Source: CAZGDB01 sp964524705 (GTDB lineage: Bacteria; Pseudomonadota; Gammaproteobacteria; Berkiellales; Berkiellaceae). Taken from it: a stretch of 64,000 nucleotides of DNA. The notes under the pieces are model-generated. The model searched no databases. It was not told where the DNA came from and was given only the letters and a program-made list of their open reading frames with translations. Position 1 is the stretch's first letter; every line of letters begins with the position of its first letter. Location: contig CAZGDB010000002.1 of assembly GCA_964524705.1 (NCBI GenBank), forward strand, positions 57,136-121,135, read 5' to 3'. The translations under genes and the position numbers were made by a program. Below are positions 27,684 through 36,870 of the stretch, one piece after another.

Positions 27684-28157
27684 ATGATCTGGCCTATTTT
27701 ACTTTTACTATTTCCCACTTTTGGAGCAACCACCCCCATGGATTACAAAAACCTGCCCGATAGTTACTGGAAAACACATTTAAAACCTGAGGTCTACAAT
27801 ATTTGCAGACTCAAAGGCACTGAACCCGCACATTCTGGCTCCTATGACAAACTCTATACCAAAGGCACCTATAACTGCGCTTGCTGTGGCGGAGACTACC
27901 CCTTATTTAGTTCAGAAACTAAATTTAATTCAGGCACTGGCTGGCCTAGTTTTTGGGCCCCTGTCGATCTAACACATGTCACCCTACAAATTGATAAAAG
28001 TGGTGTTACTGGCTTTTTCTTTCCTCGCACCGAAGTACTTTGTGGACGATGTGGAAGCCATTTAGGACATGTATTTGATGATGGCCCGAAGGAACACACG
28101 GGCAAACGCTATTGTATGAATTCACTGGCCCTACAGTTTGAACCCGCGAAGGAATAA
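27684..28157 (+). CDS. msrB: Peptide-methionine (R)-S-oxide reductase, probably exported
   Basis: Reduces the R-epimer of methionine sulfoxide in proteins. The 157-residue protein has a short hydrophobic N-terminal signal (IWPILLLLFPTFGA), two CxxC zinc pairs (CACC and CGRC), GTGWPSFW and the catalytic RYCMNS motif. It is the first gene of a four-gene operon, with msrA starting 3 bases after its stop. The signal sequence implies a periplasmic repair pathway. The electron donor would have to be another exported thiol system. Confidence 0.92.
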   Translation: MIWPILLLLFPTFGATTPMDYKNLPDSYWKTHLKPEVYNICRLKGTEPAHSGSYDKLYTKGTYNCACCGGDYPLFSSETKFNSGTGWPSFWAPVDLTHVTLQIDKSGVTGFFFPRTEVLCGRCGSHLGHVFDDGPKEHTGKRYCMNSLALQFEPAKE

Positions 28158-28159
28158 TC

Positions 28160-28780
28160 ATGCACTATTTAAAATTCTTGTTATTATTTCTATGTGGTAC
28201 TTTAGGCTATATTACTCCCGCTTATGCAGAGGCTAACAATATGACTCCACAAACTGCAATTTTTGCAATGGGTTGTTTTTGGTGTGGCGAATCTGAATTT
28301 ACGCACACCAGTGCAAAAACGCCACTCCCAGGCATTTTATCATTAGAAGTAGGATATACTGGCGGCACATCCATGCACCCCACCTATCCCTCTCATGAAG
28401 GTCATCAAGAAGCCGTTAAAATTGTATTTGACCCTACAATCATTAGCTATGACAAATTACTTGATATTTTTTGGCATAATGTTGATCCTTTAGACCCTAA
28501 TGGACAATTTTGTGATCAAGGGCCAACATATACTTCCAGTATTTTTTACAGCACGCCAGAGCAAAAAACAAAAGCTGAACAGACTAAAAAAAATTGGGAA
28601 AAAGTTTTAAATGCAACTATTGTCACCGTCATCAGACCAGCGAGTACATTTCATACAGCAGAAGAATATCATCAAAATTATGCGCTTAAAAACCCAGTAC
28701 GTTACCACTACTATCGTTGGAACTGTGGCCGTGATGCACGCTTAAAAGCACTTTGGGGTCGTCCCACGCATGAAGACTAA
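28160..28780 (+). CDS. msrA: Peptide-methionine (S)-S-oxide reductase, probably exported
   Basis: Reduces the S-epimer of methionine sulfoxide. The 206-residue protein begins with a signal peptide (YLKFLLLFLCGTLGYITPAYA, cleavage likely after AYA), then the catalytic MGCFWCGE motif and GYTGG, HEGHQEAV, FWHNVDPLDPNGQFCDQG, which are all standard MsrA features. Paired with an exported msrB, it gives both stereospecific reductases as separate periplasmic enzymes. It overlaps the next gene by 11 bases. Confidence 0.94.
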   Translation: MHYLKFLLLFLCGTLGYITPAYAEANNMTPQTAIFAMGCFWCGESEFTHTSAKTPLPGILSLEVGYTGGTSMHPTYPSHEGHQEAVKIVFDPTIISYDKLLDIFWHNVDPLDPNGQFCDQGPTYTSSIFYSTPEQKTKAEQTKKNWEKVLNATIVTVIRPASTFHTAEEYHQNYALKNPVRYHYYRWNCGRDARLKALWGRPTHED

Positions 28781-30182
28781 AACCATACTGAAGTGTGACT
28801 TTTGTGTCATTGGTGCAGGAGCAGCAGGACTATCCTTTGCATCCGGCGCCGCACAACTAGGGGCTAAAGTTGTTTTAGTAGAATCTCATAAAATGGGAGG
28901 AGATTGCCTCAATACCGGCTGTGTACCTTCTAAAGCACTCCTAGCTGCAGCAAGACTCCGCCACACGCTTCGTAAATGGTCCCAACCAGATCATATAATC
29001 AATTTTAAAAGTGTAATGCACCATGTAGAATCGGTAATTACCACCATAGCACCCCATGATTCCATTGAACGCTTTGCGGGTTTAGGGGTTCAGGTTCTCT
29101 CAGAAAATGGCACCTTTGTTAATCCAAAAGAATTTGAAACAGAAACAACAAAAATTAAAGCGAAATGTTTTATTATTGCCACTGGCAGTAAACCCTTTAT
29201 CCCCCAGATCCCTGGACTAGACCAAGTCCCCTATTACACCAATGAAAATATCTTTACGCTTACTGCCTTGCCAGAAAAATTAGTCATTATTGGTGGTGGC
29301 CCTATTGGTATTGAAATGGCACAAGCCTTTCATAATTTAGGCAGTCATGTCACGGTTTTAGAAGCCGGGACCATTTTGCCCAAGGATGATCCTGAAATCA
29401 CCACTCTACTTAAAAAAAATCTAAGCCACTCTGGTATTCTTTTATATGAACAGCTAAAAATCATTCAAATTGAATCAGATCATATTCGTTATACGTCCAA
29501 TGATGGAAGGTCTGAAGCAGTCTCATATACCCACTTACTCATTGCTACCGGCCGTAGACCTCGAATTGAAAATTTAAATTTAAGTGCCGCAAAGGTTCAA
29601 CATACCCCTCAAGGAATTGTCGTCAATCCCCAACTAAAAACAAGTAATTCTCGTATTTATGCAATAGGTGATTGTATTGGAGGGTACCTATTTACCCACG
29701 TTGCTGGTTATCACGCACAAATTGCACTGCGTAATAGTATTTTTGGCTTAGGCACACGAATAAAAACTGCCTATATTCCATGGGTTACCTATACAGATCT
29801 GGAGCTGGCACATGTCGGGGCCACTGAAACACACTTAAAAAAAGAAAATATACGCTATCAAGCCGTTACTATCCCCTTCCACGACAATGACAGAGCACAA
29901 GCTGAACGTAATACAGAAGGCTGTATCAAAGCCTTACTTTCTCCCAAAGGCCGTATTTTAGGGGTGACCATTTTAGGAGAACAAGCAGGAGAACTCATTT
30001 ATCCTTGGGTGTTAGCACTCAATAATAATCTTTCTATAAGTGCAATTGCAAAAACCATGGCACCTTATCCTACAATGATGGAACTCAACAATCGTATTGC
30101 CGGTGCTTTTTATGGCCCTAAGCTCTTTAAACCTTGGATCAAAAAACTTGTATATCTTTTACTATTAAGGTATTCCACATGA
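28770..30182 (+). CDS. Pyridine nucleotide-disulfide oxidoreductase (mercuric reductase-like)
   Basis: A 470-residue flavoprotein of the dihydrolipoamide dehydrogenase/mercuric reductase group. It has FAD-binding GAGAAGLSFA at the N-terminus, the redox-active GGDCLNTGCVPSKA disulfide, the NAD(P)-binding GGGPIGIEMAQ, the second FAD motif YAIGDCIGG and the dimerisation domain. It lacks the N-terminal heavy-metal domain and the C-terminal vicinal Cys pair of true MerA, so mercury reduction is not expected. The usual HPT-HPT-like C-terminus is APYPTMMELN, not the His-Glu pair of lipoamide dehydrogenase. It is coupled to the TVP38-family gene, a known pairing of unclear function. Confidence 0.82.
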   Translation: MKTKTILKCDFCVIGAGAAGLSFASGAAQLGAKVVLVESHKMGGDCLNTGCVPSKALLAAARLRHTLRKWSQPDHIINFKSVMHHVESVITTIAPHDSIERFAGLGVQVLSENGTFVNPKEFETETTKIKAKCFIIATGSKPFIPQIPGLDQVPYYTNENIFTLTALPEKLVIIGGGPIGIEMAQAFHNLGSHVTVLEAGTILPKDDPEITTLLKKNLSHSGILLYEQLKIIQIESDHIRYTSNDGRSEAVSYTHLLIATGRRPRIENLNLSAAKVQHTPQGIVVNPQLKTSNSRIYAIGDCIGGYLFTHVAGYHAQIALRNSIFGLGTRIKTAYIPWVTYTDLELAHVGATETHLKKENIRYQAVTIPFHDNDRAQAERNTEGCIKALLSPKGRILGVTILGEQAGELIYPWVLALNNNLSISAIAKTMAPYPTMMELNNRIAGAFYGPKLFKPWIKKLVYLLLLRYST

Positions 30183-30865
30183 AAACTATTCTTCCTCTAG
30201 TACTCTTATTCATATTAGGTTTAACAGCTTATTTTACTAAAGCTTATGAATATTTAGATCCTAATTATTTTATGAGTATTCACCAAGAACTGACACAATA
30301 TACACAAGACCATTGGTGGTTTTCTATTGGTGCTTATGTACTCATTTATATAACCGTAGTCACGGTTTCTATTCCAGGCGCCACACTATTATCAGTTATT
30401 GGTGGATTTTTATTTGGAAATTTACTAGGCACCTTGCTCGTAGTGCCTGCTGCAACTATAGGGGCTACCCTACTCTTTCTGTGTCTTAGAATAGCCACGA
30501 ATGCTTTATCCTCACTAAAATTAAAATACAACATTGCACAACTCCGCAAAGATTTAGAACAAGATTCTTTCTTTTATTTGCTCACTTTAAGGTTAATTCC
30601 GTTATTCCCTTTTGTAGCGATTAATATTGCCGCAGCTGCAGTACAACTGCCCTTAAAAACATTTTTCTGGGGAACCTTTTTTGGGATTATTCCTGGTTCC
30701 TTTGTTTATGTATCTTTAGGTAATGCCTTACGCACCCTCATCACCCAACCCCATTTTACGTTATCCTTAGCCCTAGATCTGAATATTCTTATTGCACTCA
30801 CTGGCTTGGGACTGTTAGCATTACTGCCTGTGGTCTATCGACACTGGAAATCTAGCCAAACCTAA
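30179..30865 (+). CDS. TVP38/TMEM64 (DedA-like) family membrane protein
   Basis: A 228-residue inner-membrane protein with the SNARE-associated/VTT domain: PGATLLSVIGGFLFGNLLGTLLV, then FFYLLTLRLIPLFPFVAINIAAA, and the late GTFFGIIPGSFVYVSLGNAL motif. Proteins of this family are linked to membrane homeostasis and lipid scrambling. I chose the ATG at 30179 because it overlaps the preceding stop as ATGA and has TTAAGG about 9 bases upstream; an in-frame ATG at 30134 would lie within the reductase gene. Its 3' end overlaps the convergent peptidase gene by 4 bases. Confidence 0.88.
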   Translation: MKTILPLVLLFILGLTAYFTKAYEYLDPNYFMSIHQELTQYTQDHWWFSIGAYVLIYITVVTVSIPGATLLSVIGGFLFGNLLGTLLVVPAATIGATLLFLCLRIATNALSSLKLKYNIAQLRKDLEQDSFFYLLTLRLIPLFPFVAINIAAAAVQLPLKTFFWGTFFGIIPGSFVYVSLGNALRTLITQPHFTLSLALDLNILIALTGLGLLALLPVVYRHWKSSQT

Positions 30866-32373
30866 GGTTTACAGTGTGATACGGACTCCAACCATGCTCT
30901 TGCTGCTTTTATGGTTGGATCTTTTTCATCATCAAAAATATCTTCTAAATTATCCTCGGTTTTTTCATCGACCTCAAGATTTAAGGGAACCAACTGTCCA
31001 CTAGGGCTATACACGCGCGTTGTCATTAATAAAAAAACACTGCCGTCTTCCCATAAAGGAACACCTTCATTCGCCGATAATGCGCCAGCAGTAGCCTCTC
31101 CAAACAAGCGAGCTTGTTTAATATTTTCTTTCAAGCTCAAGGCTGTAACCTCACCTGCGCTAGCCGTCATAAAGTTAGTTAAAATCGCAACAGGCAGATC
31201 TCTTTTTATAGATTGTTCTTCACCCTTATATTTTTTCGTATAATACGCATTCCCTAACGCATTGCCATCCTCTGATAAAAACACACCATTCTCTGTAGGG
31301 GAATATCCAAATAATTTACCAGGTGACAAAACACCACCTAAAGTCAATAACATGGAATGCATATCACCACCAGTATTAAAACGCAGATCGACAATCAACC
31401 CACACGCCTCTTGAATTTTTGCATCCTTTAAAGCCTGTCGCCCTTCTCTGACTGTACGTTCAAAAACAGCATCTGGAAACGCCTCAGTTGCTGGCACATA
31501 AAGATAGGAAATTTTATTATTATAAACGTGACCATGAAATTTTTCCGTATAATCCCAAACTCTTTGTTTCAAGGCCGATGGTGCATCAGTCCATTTTTGG
31601 ACTTTTTCATCCACTATTTTTTCTTGTGTAGTTGTTACGAGATGAACATCTTTAAACTGTAGGAGACTATGAGAATCCAACGCATAGAGTTTTGGAATAT
31701 AAACCTCATTAGCAACATGTAGCGCCAAATTTAAATCCTTTGTGTCGCCAATCTGTTTCAACCCATTACGCTCTAATGCTTTCCAATCTAACTTTTTTGT
31801 AAAAGGAGAACCCAACTGCCCTATTTGCAATAAACTAAGATATAAATCACGCCCATCAATAGAAAAACTCACGCTCTTTAACATCTGATCTATATGTACA
31901 GTATCCGTCACAATAGCCACATACTTCACTGGTTTTCCCGTCAACTCCGTAAAAGGTTGCGTATGCTGTAAGATCGCCGCTGTACGCCGTTCATCAATCT
32001 GAAGCGCGCATCCTGGATAAGGGGATTGAAAAAAAGACACTTTGGAAGGGTCGACATTATCTACAATATCTCCCTCCACCAAAAAAGAAAAATCTTGACA
32101 CATTTTTTGCAGCGTGTGTTCACCAAAAACAGGCCCGACTAATATTTTAACTTCCGGATCTTTTGAACTTGCATAAGCCGTAAAAGTCGTCCCTATATCC
32201 TCTAACACAAATCCAGCATCCTGTTTAATCGCAACTCGCCCTCCATGGGAGATTGCAGCAGTGGTAATAATGGATTCAGGCTTGGCATGTAAAAAACCAC
32301 TCATTTTAAGCATTCCGATGCTGAGAACAACCCCTAACACAGCAAGAAAATAATATAAGGATTTTTTAAACAT
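30862..32373 (-). CDS. S41-family peptidase, membrane-anchored or exported
   Basis: A 503-residue protein with an N-terminal hydrophobic segment (residues about 7-25). The C-terminal half holds the S41 protease core: GLIVDLRFNTGGDM at 326-338, the nucleophile motif TASAGE with Ser405, and LFGEATAGALSANEG at 423-437. The catalytic lysine of Tsp/CtpA proteases is absent from the GEATAG segment, which fits the non-CTP branch of S41. No clear PDZ domain is seen. The N-terminal 250 residues are a divergent helical and beta region. The substrate is unknown; a periplasmic location is likely. It is 89 bases upstream-convergent with no obvious partner. Confidence 0.78.
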   Translation of the reverse strand: MFKKSLYYFLAVLGVVLSIGMLKMSGFLHAKPESIITTAAISHGGRVAIKQDAGFVLEDIGTTFTAYASSKDPEVKILVGPVFGEHTLQKMCQDFSFLVEGDIVDNVDPSKVSFFQSPYPGCALQIDERRTAAILQHTQPFTELTGKPVKYVAIVTDTVHIDQMLKSVSFSIDGRDLYLSLLQIGQLGSPFTKKLDWKALERNGLKQIGDTKDLNLALHVANEVYIPKLYALDSHSLLQFKDVHLVTTTQEKIVDEKVQKWTDAPSALKQRVWDYTEKFHGHVYNNKISYLYVPATEAFPDAVFERTVREGRQALKDAKIQEACGLIVDLRFNTGGDMHSMLLTLGGVLSPGKLFGYSPTENGVFLSEDGNALGNAYYTKKYKGEEQSIKRDLPVAILTNFMTASAGEVTALSLKENIKQARLFGEATAGALSANEGVPLWEDGSVFLLMTTRVYSPSGQLVPLNLEVDEKTEDNLEDIFDDEKDPTIKAARAWLESVSHCKP

Positions 32374-32462
32374 GGTGATACCCCAGAGGCATTATTTTTC
32401 ACAATCATACAGGAACACGAAATATCTGTCTATTTACAGTATCAAACCGTGTGATCTCGCAT

Positions 32463-33107
32463 TTACAATGGGCTTGCGTTTTTTAAGATTGCTGCCGGTG
32501 ACGCACCACTAAAATCCTGCTTCGCCTGTAAAACACGACCTATAGTTGTTACCCAACATAACACACTATAGGTATATGCAAGGACAGCAACGTATTCTGG
32601 AAATAAACACAATAAAAACAACAACACCATCGTTTCTGTACCCTCACAAATCCCCCCTAAATAATACAAGGATTTATGACCCCGAGCGGTAGTTTTCCAA
32701 TTGCGTTTGGCTGCCATAATGGCATAACCCAAAAAAGAAGTAATAGGGCCTATAAAACTAAATAATAAAAATGCCAAAGGCAAACTTTGTGTCGAATCTC
32801 GTAATAAACAAGCAAAAACAATACCTGCATAAATCGTAAAATCACAGACCAGATCTAACACTCCTCCAAAATCACTCATGGATCCATGGCGCGCAATAGC
32901 ACCATCTACACCATCTAAAACCCGATTAAAAAGTAAGGCGATCACCCCTAGAGTCGTATACCCCATTACAATACACCACATTGCACACAATCCAATAAAA
33001 AAACCAACCAGCGTAACCCCGTTCGGAGTCCAGCCCCAATGCCTACACTGTGCGCCAATCTGATTGAGCAGTGGGTCTACATAAACACGTAGATAAGGAT
33101 CTAACAT
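32463..33107 (-). CDS. CDP-alcohol phosphatidyltransferase family protein
   Basis: A 214-residue integral membrane enzyme. The signature DGVDGAIARHGSMSDF followed by GGVLDLVCDF gives DG-x2-AR...G-x3-D-x3-D, with seven residues instead of the usual eight between AR and G, as I recall for YnjF-like members. Several hydrophobic helices surround it. The family joins a CDP-activated lipid to an alcohol; the acceptor cannot be named. It is 11 bases upstream of the copper ATPase 3' end on the same strand, so the two may be co-transcribed. Confidence 0.85.
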   Translation of the reverse strand: MLDPYLRVYVDPLLNQIGAQCRHWGWTPNGVTLVGFFIGLCAMWCIVMGYTTLGVIALLFNRVLDGVDGAIARHGSMSDFGGVLDLVCDFTIYAGIVFACLLRDSTQSLPLAFLLFSFIGPITSFLGYAIMAAKRNWKTTARGHKSLYYLGGICEGTETMVLLFLLCLFPEYVAVLAYTYSVLCWVTTIGRVLQAKQDFSGASPAAILKNASPL

Positions 33108-33118
33108 AACACCTTCCT

Positions 33119-35260
33119 TTACAAATTCTTATGTGATAATCGTGATGCATTAACTATAACTGATACCGAACTCAACCCCATGGCCACACTCGCCACTATG
33201 GGGGTGACCAGAATATGAAAAAAAGGATACAACACTCCTGCGGCAACAGGAATTGCCAATCCATTATAAATAAATGCTAAAAAAAGGTTCTGTTGAATAT
33301 TACGCCTGGTTTCCTGACTTAACTGTCGAGCCTTTAATATACCCGTTAAATCTCCTGACATTAAAGTAACACCCGCACTTTCCATCGCAACTGCAGTGCC
33401 ACTCCCTAAGGCTATACCTACATTTGCCTGCGCTAAAGCAGGCGCATCATTGACACCATCCCCTACCATCGCAACTTTCTTACCTTGTGCCTGTAACTCA
33501 CAAATAATCTCATATTTACGATTCGGTAATGCTGCTGCTTCTACTTTTGTAATTCCTAAACTTTTCGCGATATAGGCCGCAGTTGCTGGTGCATCCCCTG
33601 TCACCATTACAACCTCAATCCCCTGCTGCTGTAATTGTTGAATCACCCCAAAAGTAGTTGCGCGAATAGGATCTGCAATCACAATTAACGCAGCCAATCT
33701 TTTTTGAATCGCTAAAAAAACGACCGTTTGCCCTTTTTTTTGATATCCTTCTAACTGTTCAGTTATTCTGCTTAAATCAACCCCTAACTGCTGCATTAAG
33801 CTTGCATTTCCCAAAGCTAAACTATGTTGCTGAATATCGGCTCGAACCCCTTGGCCCGGAATAGAAATAAAATTAGTACAAGGTAATAAATTTAAATTTT
33901 TATCACGTGCTGCTTGTACAATAGCCATCCCCAACGGATGTTCACTCTGTTGTTCTAAACTTGCCGCCAACTGTAATAATTGTGTCATATTTTGAGTTGC
34001 ATCAAAAAAATTAAAAGCTTGAATCCGTGGTTGTCCTTCTGTTAACGTGCCTGTTTTATCCACAATAATGGTATCAATGGTTGCTAACTGTTCTAAAGCT
34101 TCTGCTTCTCGAATCAAGACCCCTGCACGTGCCCCACGGCCCGTTGCGACCATAATAGATAAAGGCGTTGCTAATCCTAAGGCACAAGGACACGCTACGA
34201 TTAACACAGACACCCCAATAAATAACATATGTTGCAACTGTGGTTCAGGCCCCCATACTCCCCACATCACAGCACTGAGCAAAGCCACAAGCACCACCAT
34301 TGGAACAAAATATGCCGACACCCGATCTGCTAATCCTTGAATCGGTGCTCGCGTCTGTTGTGCTTTCAATACCAAGCTAACAATCTGGGCAAATACAGTA
34401 TCTAGTCCTATTTTTTGAGCTTGGAACACTAAACTACCCTGCATATTCAGGCTGCCCGCCAAAAGACGGTCCCCAGGCCCTTTACTCACTGGCATGGATT
34501 CACCAGTAATACAGGCTTGATCTAAATTACTTTTACCATCCAACACTACACCATCTACTGGCACCGTTTCTCCGGGCTTCACGCGTAGCTGATCTCCAAC
34601 CTTTACCTCAGAGACTAAAAGGTCTTGTTCCTGGCCATTACTATCCACTTTATGCGCATGCTTGGGAAACAGTTCTAATAACCCTTGTAGGGCACTATTT
34701 GTGCGCACCCGCGCTGCTAGTTCAATCACTTGTCCTAATAACACCAAGGTAGTAATCATGGCGGCTGATTCAAAATATAATAAACTGGCTTCAGGATGTA
34801 AGTAAGCCATGACGATACTAAATCCATAAGCGGTGCCTACCCCCAACCCAATCAAGGTAAACATATTCAGTTGTAAAGTCAGCAGAGAACGATAAGCTTT
34901 CTTCCACAACGGCCACCCCGCCCCCACAACGGCTATAGTTGCAAATAGTCCTTGCAGCACTACAAATAATACAGGAGGCAATAAGCTCTCCCACAGCTCC
35001 GCTAAAACCAGTAGTGCTGAAAATATAGCAGCAATCCCAAACCGTACCTTCAATGCCCATAATTCTGCATCCATCGGTCTTCCGACTGCCACTAAATCCA
35101 TCCCACAAATAGGACAGGCTCCTGATAAGGGTTGTTGAATTTCAGGATGCATCGGACATCCATATTGACCTATCAGCGGTGACGCATTGGTGCCTTGCAT
35201 AAAGATTCCTGTTGGCATTCTCAATATGTACCTCTTAGTATAGAAGGATTCCCTCACCAC
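33119..35260 (-). CDS. copA: Copper-translocating P-type ATPase
   Basis: P1B-type ATPase. It begins with a short heavy-metal-binding zinc-ribbon-like domain (YGCPMHPE...CPICGMDL, Cys35 to Cys52) in place of the usual GMxCxxC domains. The core is complete: TGES at 252-255, CPC at 357-359 in the transport helix, DKTGT with Asp401, SEHPLG, and MVGDGVNDAPAL. CPC plus this domain points to Cu(I) export. Three starts are possible: 35260, ATG at 35218 and ATG at 35200; the last two keep all motifs and leave more room for promoters of the divergent gene at 35275. No CopZ or CueR is next to it. Confidence 0.92.
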   Translation of the reverse strand: MVRESFYTKRYILRMPTGIFMQGTNASPLIGQYGCPMHPEIQQPLSGACPICGMDLVAVGRPMDAELWALKVRFGIAAIFSALLVLAELWESLLPPVLFVVLQGLFATIAVVGAGWPLWKKAYRSLLTLQLNMFTLIGLGVGTAYGFSIVMAYLHPEASLLYFESAAMITTLVLLGQVIELAARVRTNSALQGLLELFPKHAHKVDSNGQEQDLLVSEVKVGDQLRVKPGETVPVDGVVLDGKSNLDQACITGESMPVSKGPGDRLLAGSLNMQGSLVFQAQKIGLDTVFAQIVSLVLKAQQTRAPIQGLADRVSAYFVPMVVLVALLSAVMWGVWGPEPQLQHMLFIGVSVLIVACPCALGLATPLSIMVATGRGARAGVLIREAEALEQLATIDTIIVDKTGTLTEGQPRIQAFNFFDATQNMTQLLQLAASLEQQSEHPLGMAIVQAARDKNLNLLPCTNFISIPGQGVRADIQQHSLALGNASLMQQLGVDLSRITEQLEGYQKKGQTVVFLAIQKRLAALIVIADPIRATTFGVIQQLQQQGIEVVMVTGDAPATAAYIAKSLGITKVEAAALPNRKYEIICELQAQGKKVAMVGDGVNDAPALAQANVGIALGSGTAVAMESAGVTLMSGDLTGILKARQLSQETRRNIQQNLFLAFIYNGLAIPVAAGVLYPFFHILVTPIVASVAMGLSSVSVIVNASRLSHKNL

Positions 35261-35274
35261 ATCCGTTACACATC

Positions 35275-35565
35275 ATGTCATCTAGCAAACCAAAATCTGA
35301 ACTGCTTTCCCTGATGAATGTAGGCAAAGCGGTTTATGCAGATCTCGCACTACTCAATATTAATACCTGTGCCGTGCTTGCCAAACAAAATCCTGATGTA
35401 CTGTATTTACGATTACAAAAAATCACCGGAAAAAAACAAGACCCTTGTGTATGGGATGTATTTGCGGCGATCATCCATGAAGCGCAAACTGGACAAAAAA
35501 CACCCTGGTGGGATTGGACAACAGTACGCAAGAAACGACAAGCTGCAGGAAGTTTCTTAAAGTAG
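35275..35565 (+). CDS. Cdd1-like (pathogenicity locus family) helix-hairpin-helix protein
   Basis: A 96-residue protein with a helix-hairpin-helix like fold: SLMNVGKAVYADLALLNI (GKA-type hairpin), then DVLYLRLQKITGKKQDPCVWDVFAAII and a C-terminal TPWWDWTTVRKKR. This matches the short Cdd1/pfam11731-type proteins, sometimes annotated as mitomycin resistance or pathogenicity-locus proteins; the function is unproven, perhaps nucleic-acid binding. It is divergent from copA (15 bases) and convergent with the cyclase gene (1 base apart). Confidence 0.75.
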   Translation: MSSSKPKSELLSLMNVGKAVYADLALLNINTCAVLAKQNPDVLYLRLQKITGKKQDPCVWDVFAAIIHEAQTGQKTPWWDWTTVRKKRQAAGSFLK

Positions 35566-35566
35566 G

Positions 35567-36259
35567 CTAAATAGTTTTCAGTCGTATCGCCAACAGCCGC
35601 ATGGGTGCTTCTGTACCTTCTACAATTGGTAAAGGCAACGCGAAAATATAGTTCCCTATCTCAGGTAGCGTACTGGCATTAGCGATATTTTCAACAATAT
35701 ACTTGCCTGCCCCTAGTATTTTTTCATGAACAATAAAACCGAGATCTGGCCGATCTGGAGAAAGTGTATCAATCCCTAAGCCCGCAATATTTCGTACTAA
35801 GAGGAGTTCTGCCGCATCCTCTGCAATACAAGGAAAGATATGTTGATTACGATATTGTTCAGGCGTATGCCAATATTGATCCCAACCCGTATGAAACACA
35901 ACAAAGGTCCCTGCAACTATTTGCCCCCATTGTGCTTCCCAAGCATGCACATCTGCAGCCGTAATTTTATACTCCGCATGTGCTTTATCTGCCACACTGA
36001 TTTTGATACAAGGTACAATTAAGTCAGTAACCTTTAAATCAGCAATACTGGCCCCCCCTGCAATACAATGCGAAGGTGCATCCATATGGGTACCAATTCC
36101 TGCATGCATTTTAATTTGTTGTACTCGAAATTTCACAGGTGTCTTACAGTCTGCATAATCCAGCTTAATGCTATGTGCAAAACCACACCCGCCATTCCAA
36201 GAGGCAATATCAGGACTTAAGGGATGAGTTAAATCAATAATATCAAAAGGGATACTCAT
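35567..36259 (-). CDS. Cyclase-family hydrolase (kynurenine formamidase-like)
   Basis: A 230-residue metal-dependent hydrolase. The metal-site motif HxGTHxDxPxH appears as HAGIGTHMDAPSH, with His52, His58, Asp60 and His64. N-terminal IIDLTHPLSPD and late HTGWDQYW are also typical. The family includes KynB, isatin hydrolase and uncharacterised members; without kyn genes beside it the substrate stays open. It is divergent from the rhodanese gene. Confidence 0.85.
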   Translation of the reverse strand: MSIPFDIIDLTHPLSPDIASWNGGCGFAHSIKLDYADCKTPVKFRVQQIKMHAGIGTHMDAPSHCIAGGASIADLKVTDLIVPCIKISVADKAHAEYKITAADVHAWEAQWGQIVAGTFVVFHTGWDQYWHTPEQYRNQHIFPCIAEDAAELLLVRNIAGLGIDTLSPDRPDLGFIVHEKILGAGKYIVENIANASTLPEIGNYIFALPLPIVEGTEAPMRLLAIRLKTI

Positions 36260-36327
36260 GTGTTGATTGGCTCACTCAAAACAACTGTTATATGCTTTCT
36301 AGCCTATACCCTATTGGAAAAAAAATC

Positions 36328-36870
36328 ATGATCCGTACTATTACCCCTCAAACTTTAGCAGCATGGCTGAAAACTGAAAAAATCTGCGTTATTGATGTGC
36401 GTGAACCTGATGAATATCACACGGAACATATGACAGAATCTCAACTTATTCCTTTGGGGCAGATTACCGTCAATAAATTACCGACCCAAAGTGGTCCTAT
36501 CGTCATACATTGTCAGCGTGGGAAGCGTAGTGCACAAGCGTGTGAAAAGCTCTTAACAGAAAATCCTAATTTAGAGCTGTATTCCTTAGAAGGCGGTATA
36601 AATGCATGGCATGATGCCGGGTTATATACCAAATGTGGAACTGCTCCTGGTACAACTGGTATATCTTTAGATCGACAAGTTCAGATCACAACGGGTAGTC
36701 TGATTCTACTGGGAATAGGCTTAGGGTTTTTGCTCCATCCTGGATTTTTTGGGTTAGCAGGCATTATCGGTGCGGGGTTACTTTTTTCGGGATTGTCTGG
36801 TAGTTGTTATCTAAAACAAGGCTTAAGTCATCTTCCTTGGAATAAAAAGAGTGGTCTCACATGTCCTTAG
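36328..36870 (+). CDS. Rhodanese-domain membrane protein (YgaP-like)
   Basis: A 180-residue sulfurtransferase. The rhodanese domain (residues 1-105) has VIDVREPDEY and the active-site loop HCQRGKRSAQ with Cys62. The C-terminal 60 residues hold two hydrophobic helices of the DUF2892 type (LILLGIGLGFLL, GLAGIIGAGLLFSG). YgaP of E. coli has this layout. I prefer the ATG at 36328, preceded by TTGGAAAA, over an in-frame ATG at 36292 that sits in a possible -10 box (TATATG). It overlaps the metallo-hydrolase gene by 10 bases, and the pair suggests persulfide handling. Confidence 0.85.
   Translation: MIRTITPQTLAAWLKTEKICVIDVREPDEYHTEHMTESQLIPLGQITVNKLPTQSGPIVIHCQRGKRSAQACEKLLTENPNLELYSLEGGINAWHDAGLYTKCGTAPGTTGISLDRQVQITTGSLILLGIGLGFLLHPGFFGLAGIIGAGLLFSGLSGSCYLKQGLSHLPWNKKSGLTCP

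Noticed and set aside
28770..30182. True mercuric reductase (MerA)
   Set aside because: It lacks the N-terminal metal-binding domain and C-terminal Cys pair, and no mer genes are adjacent.
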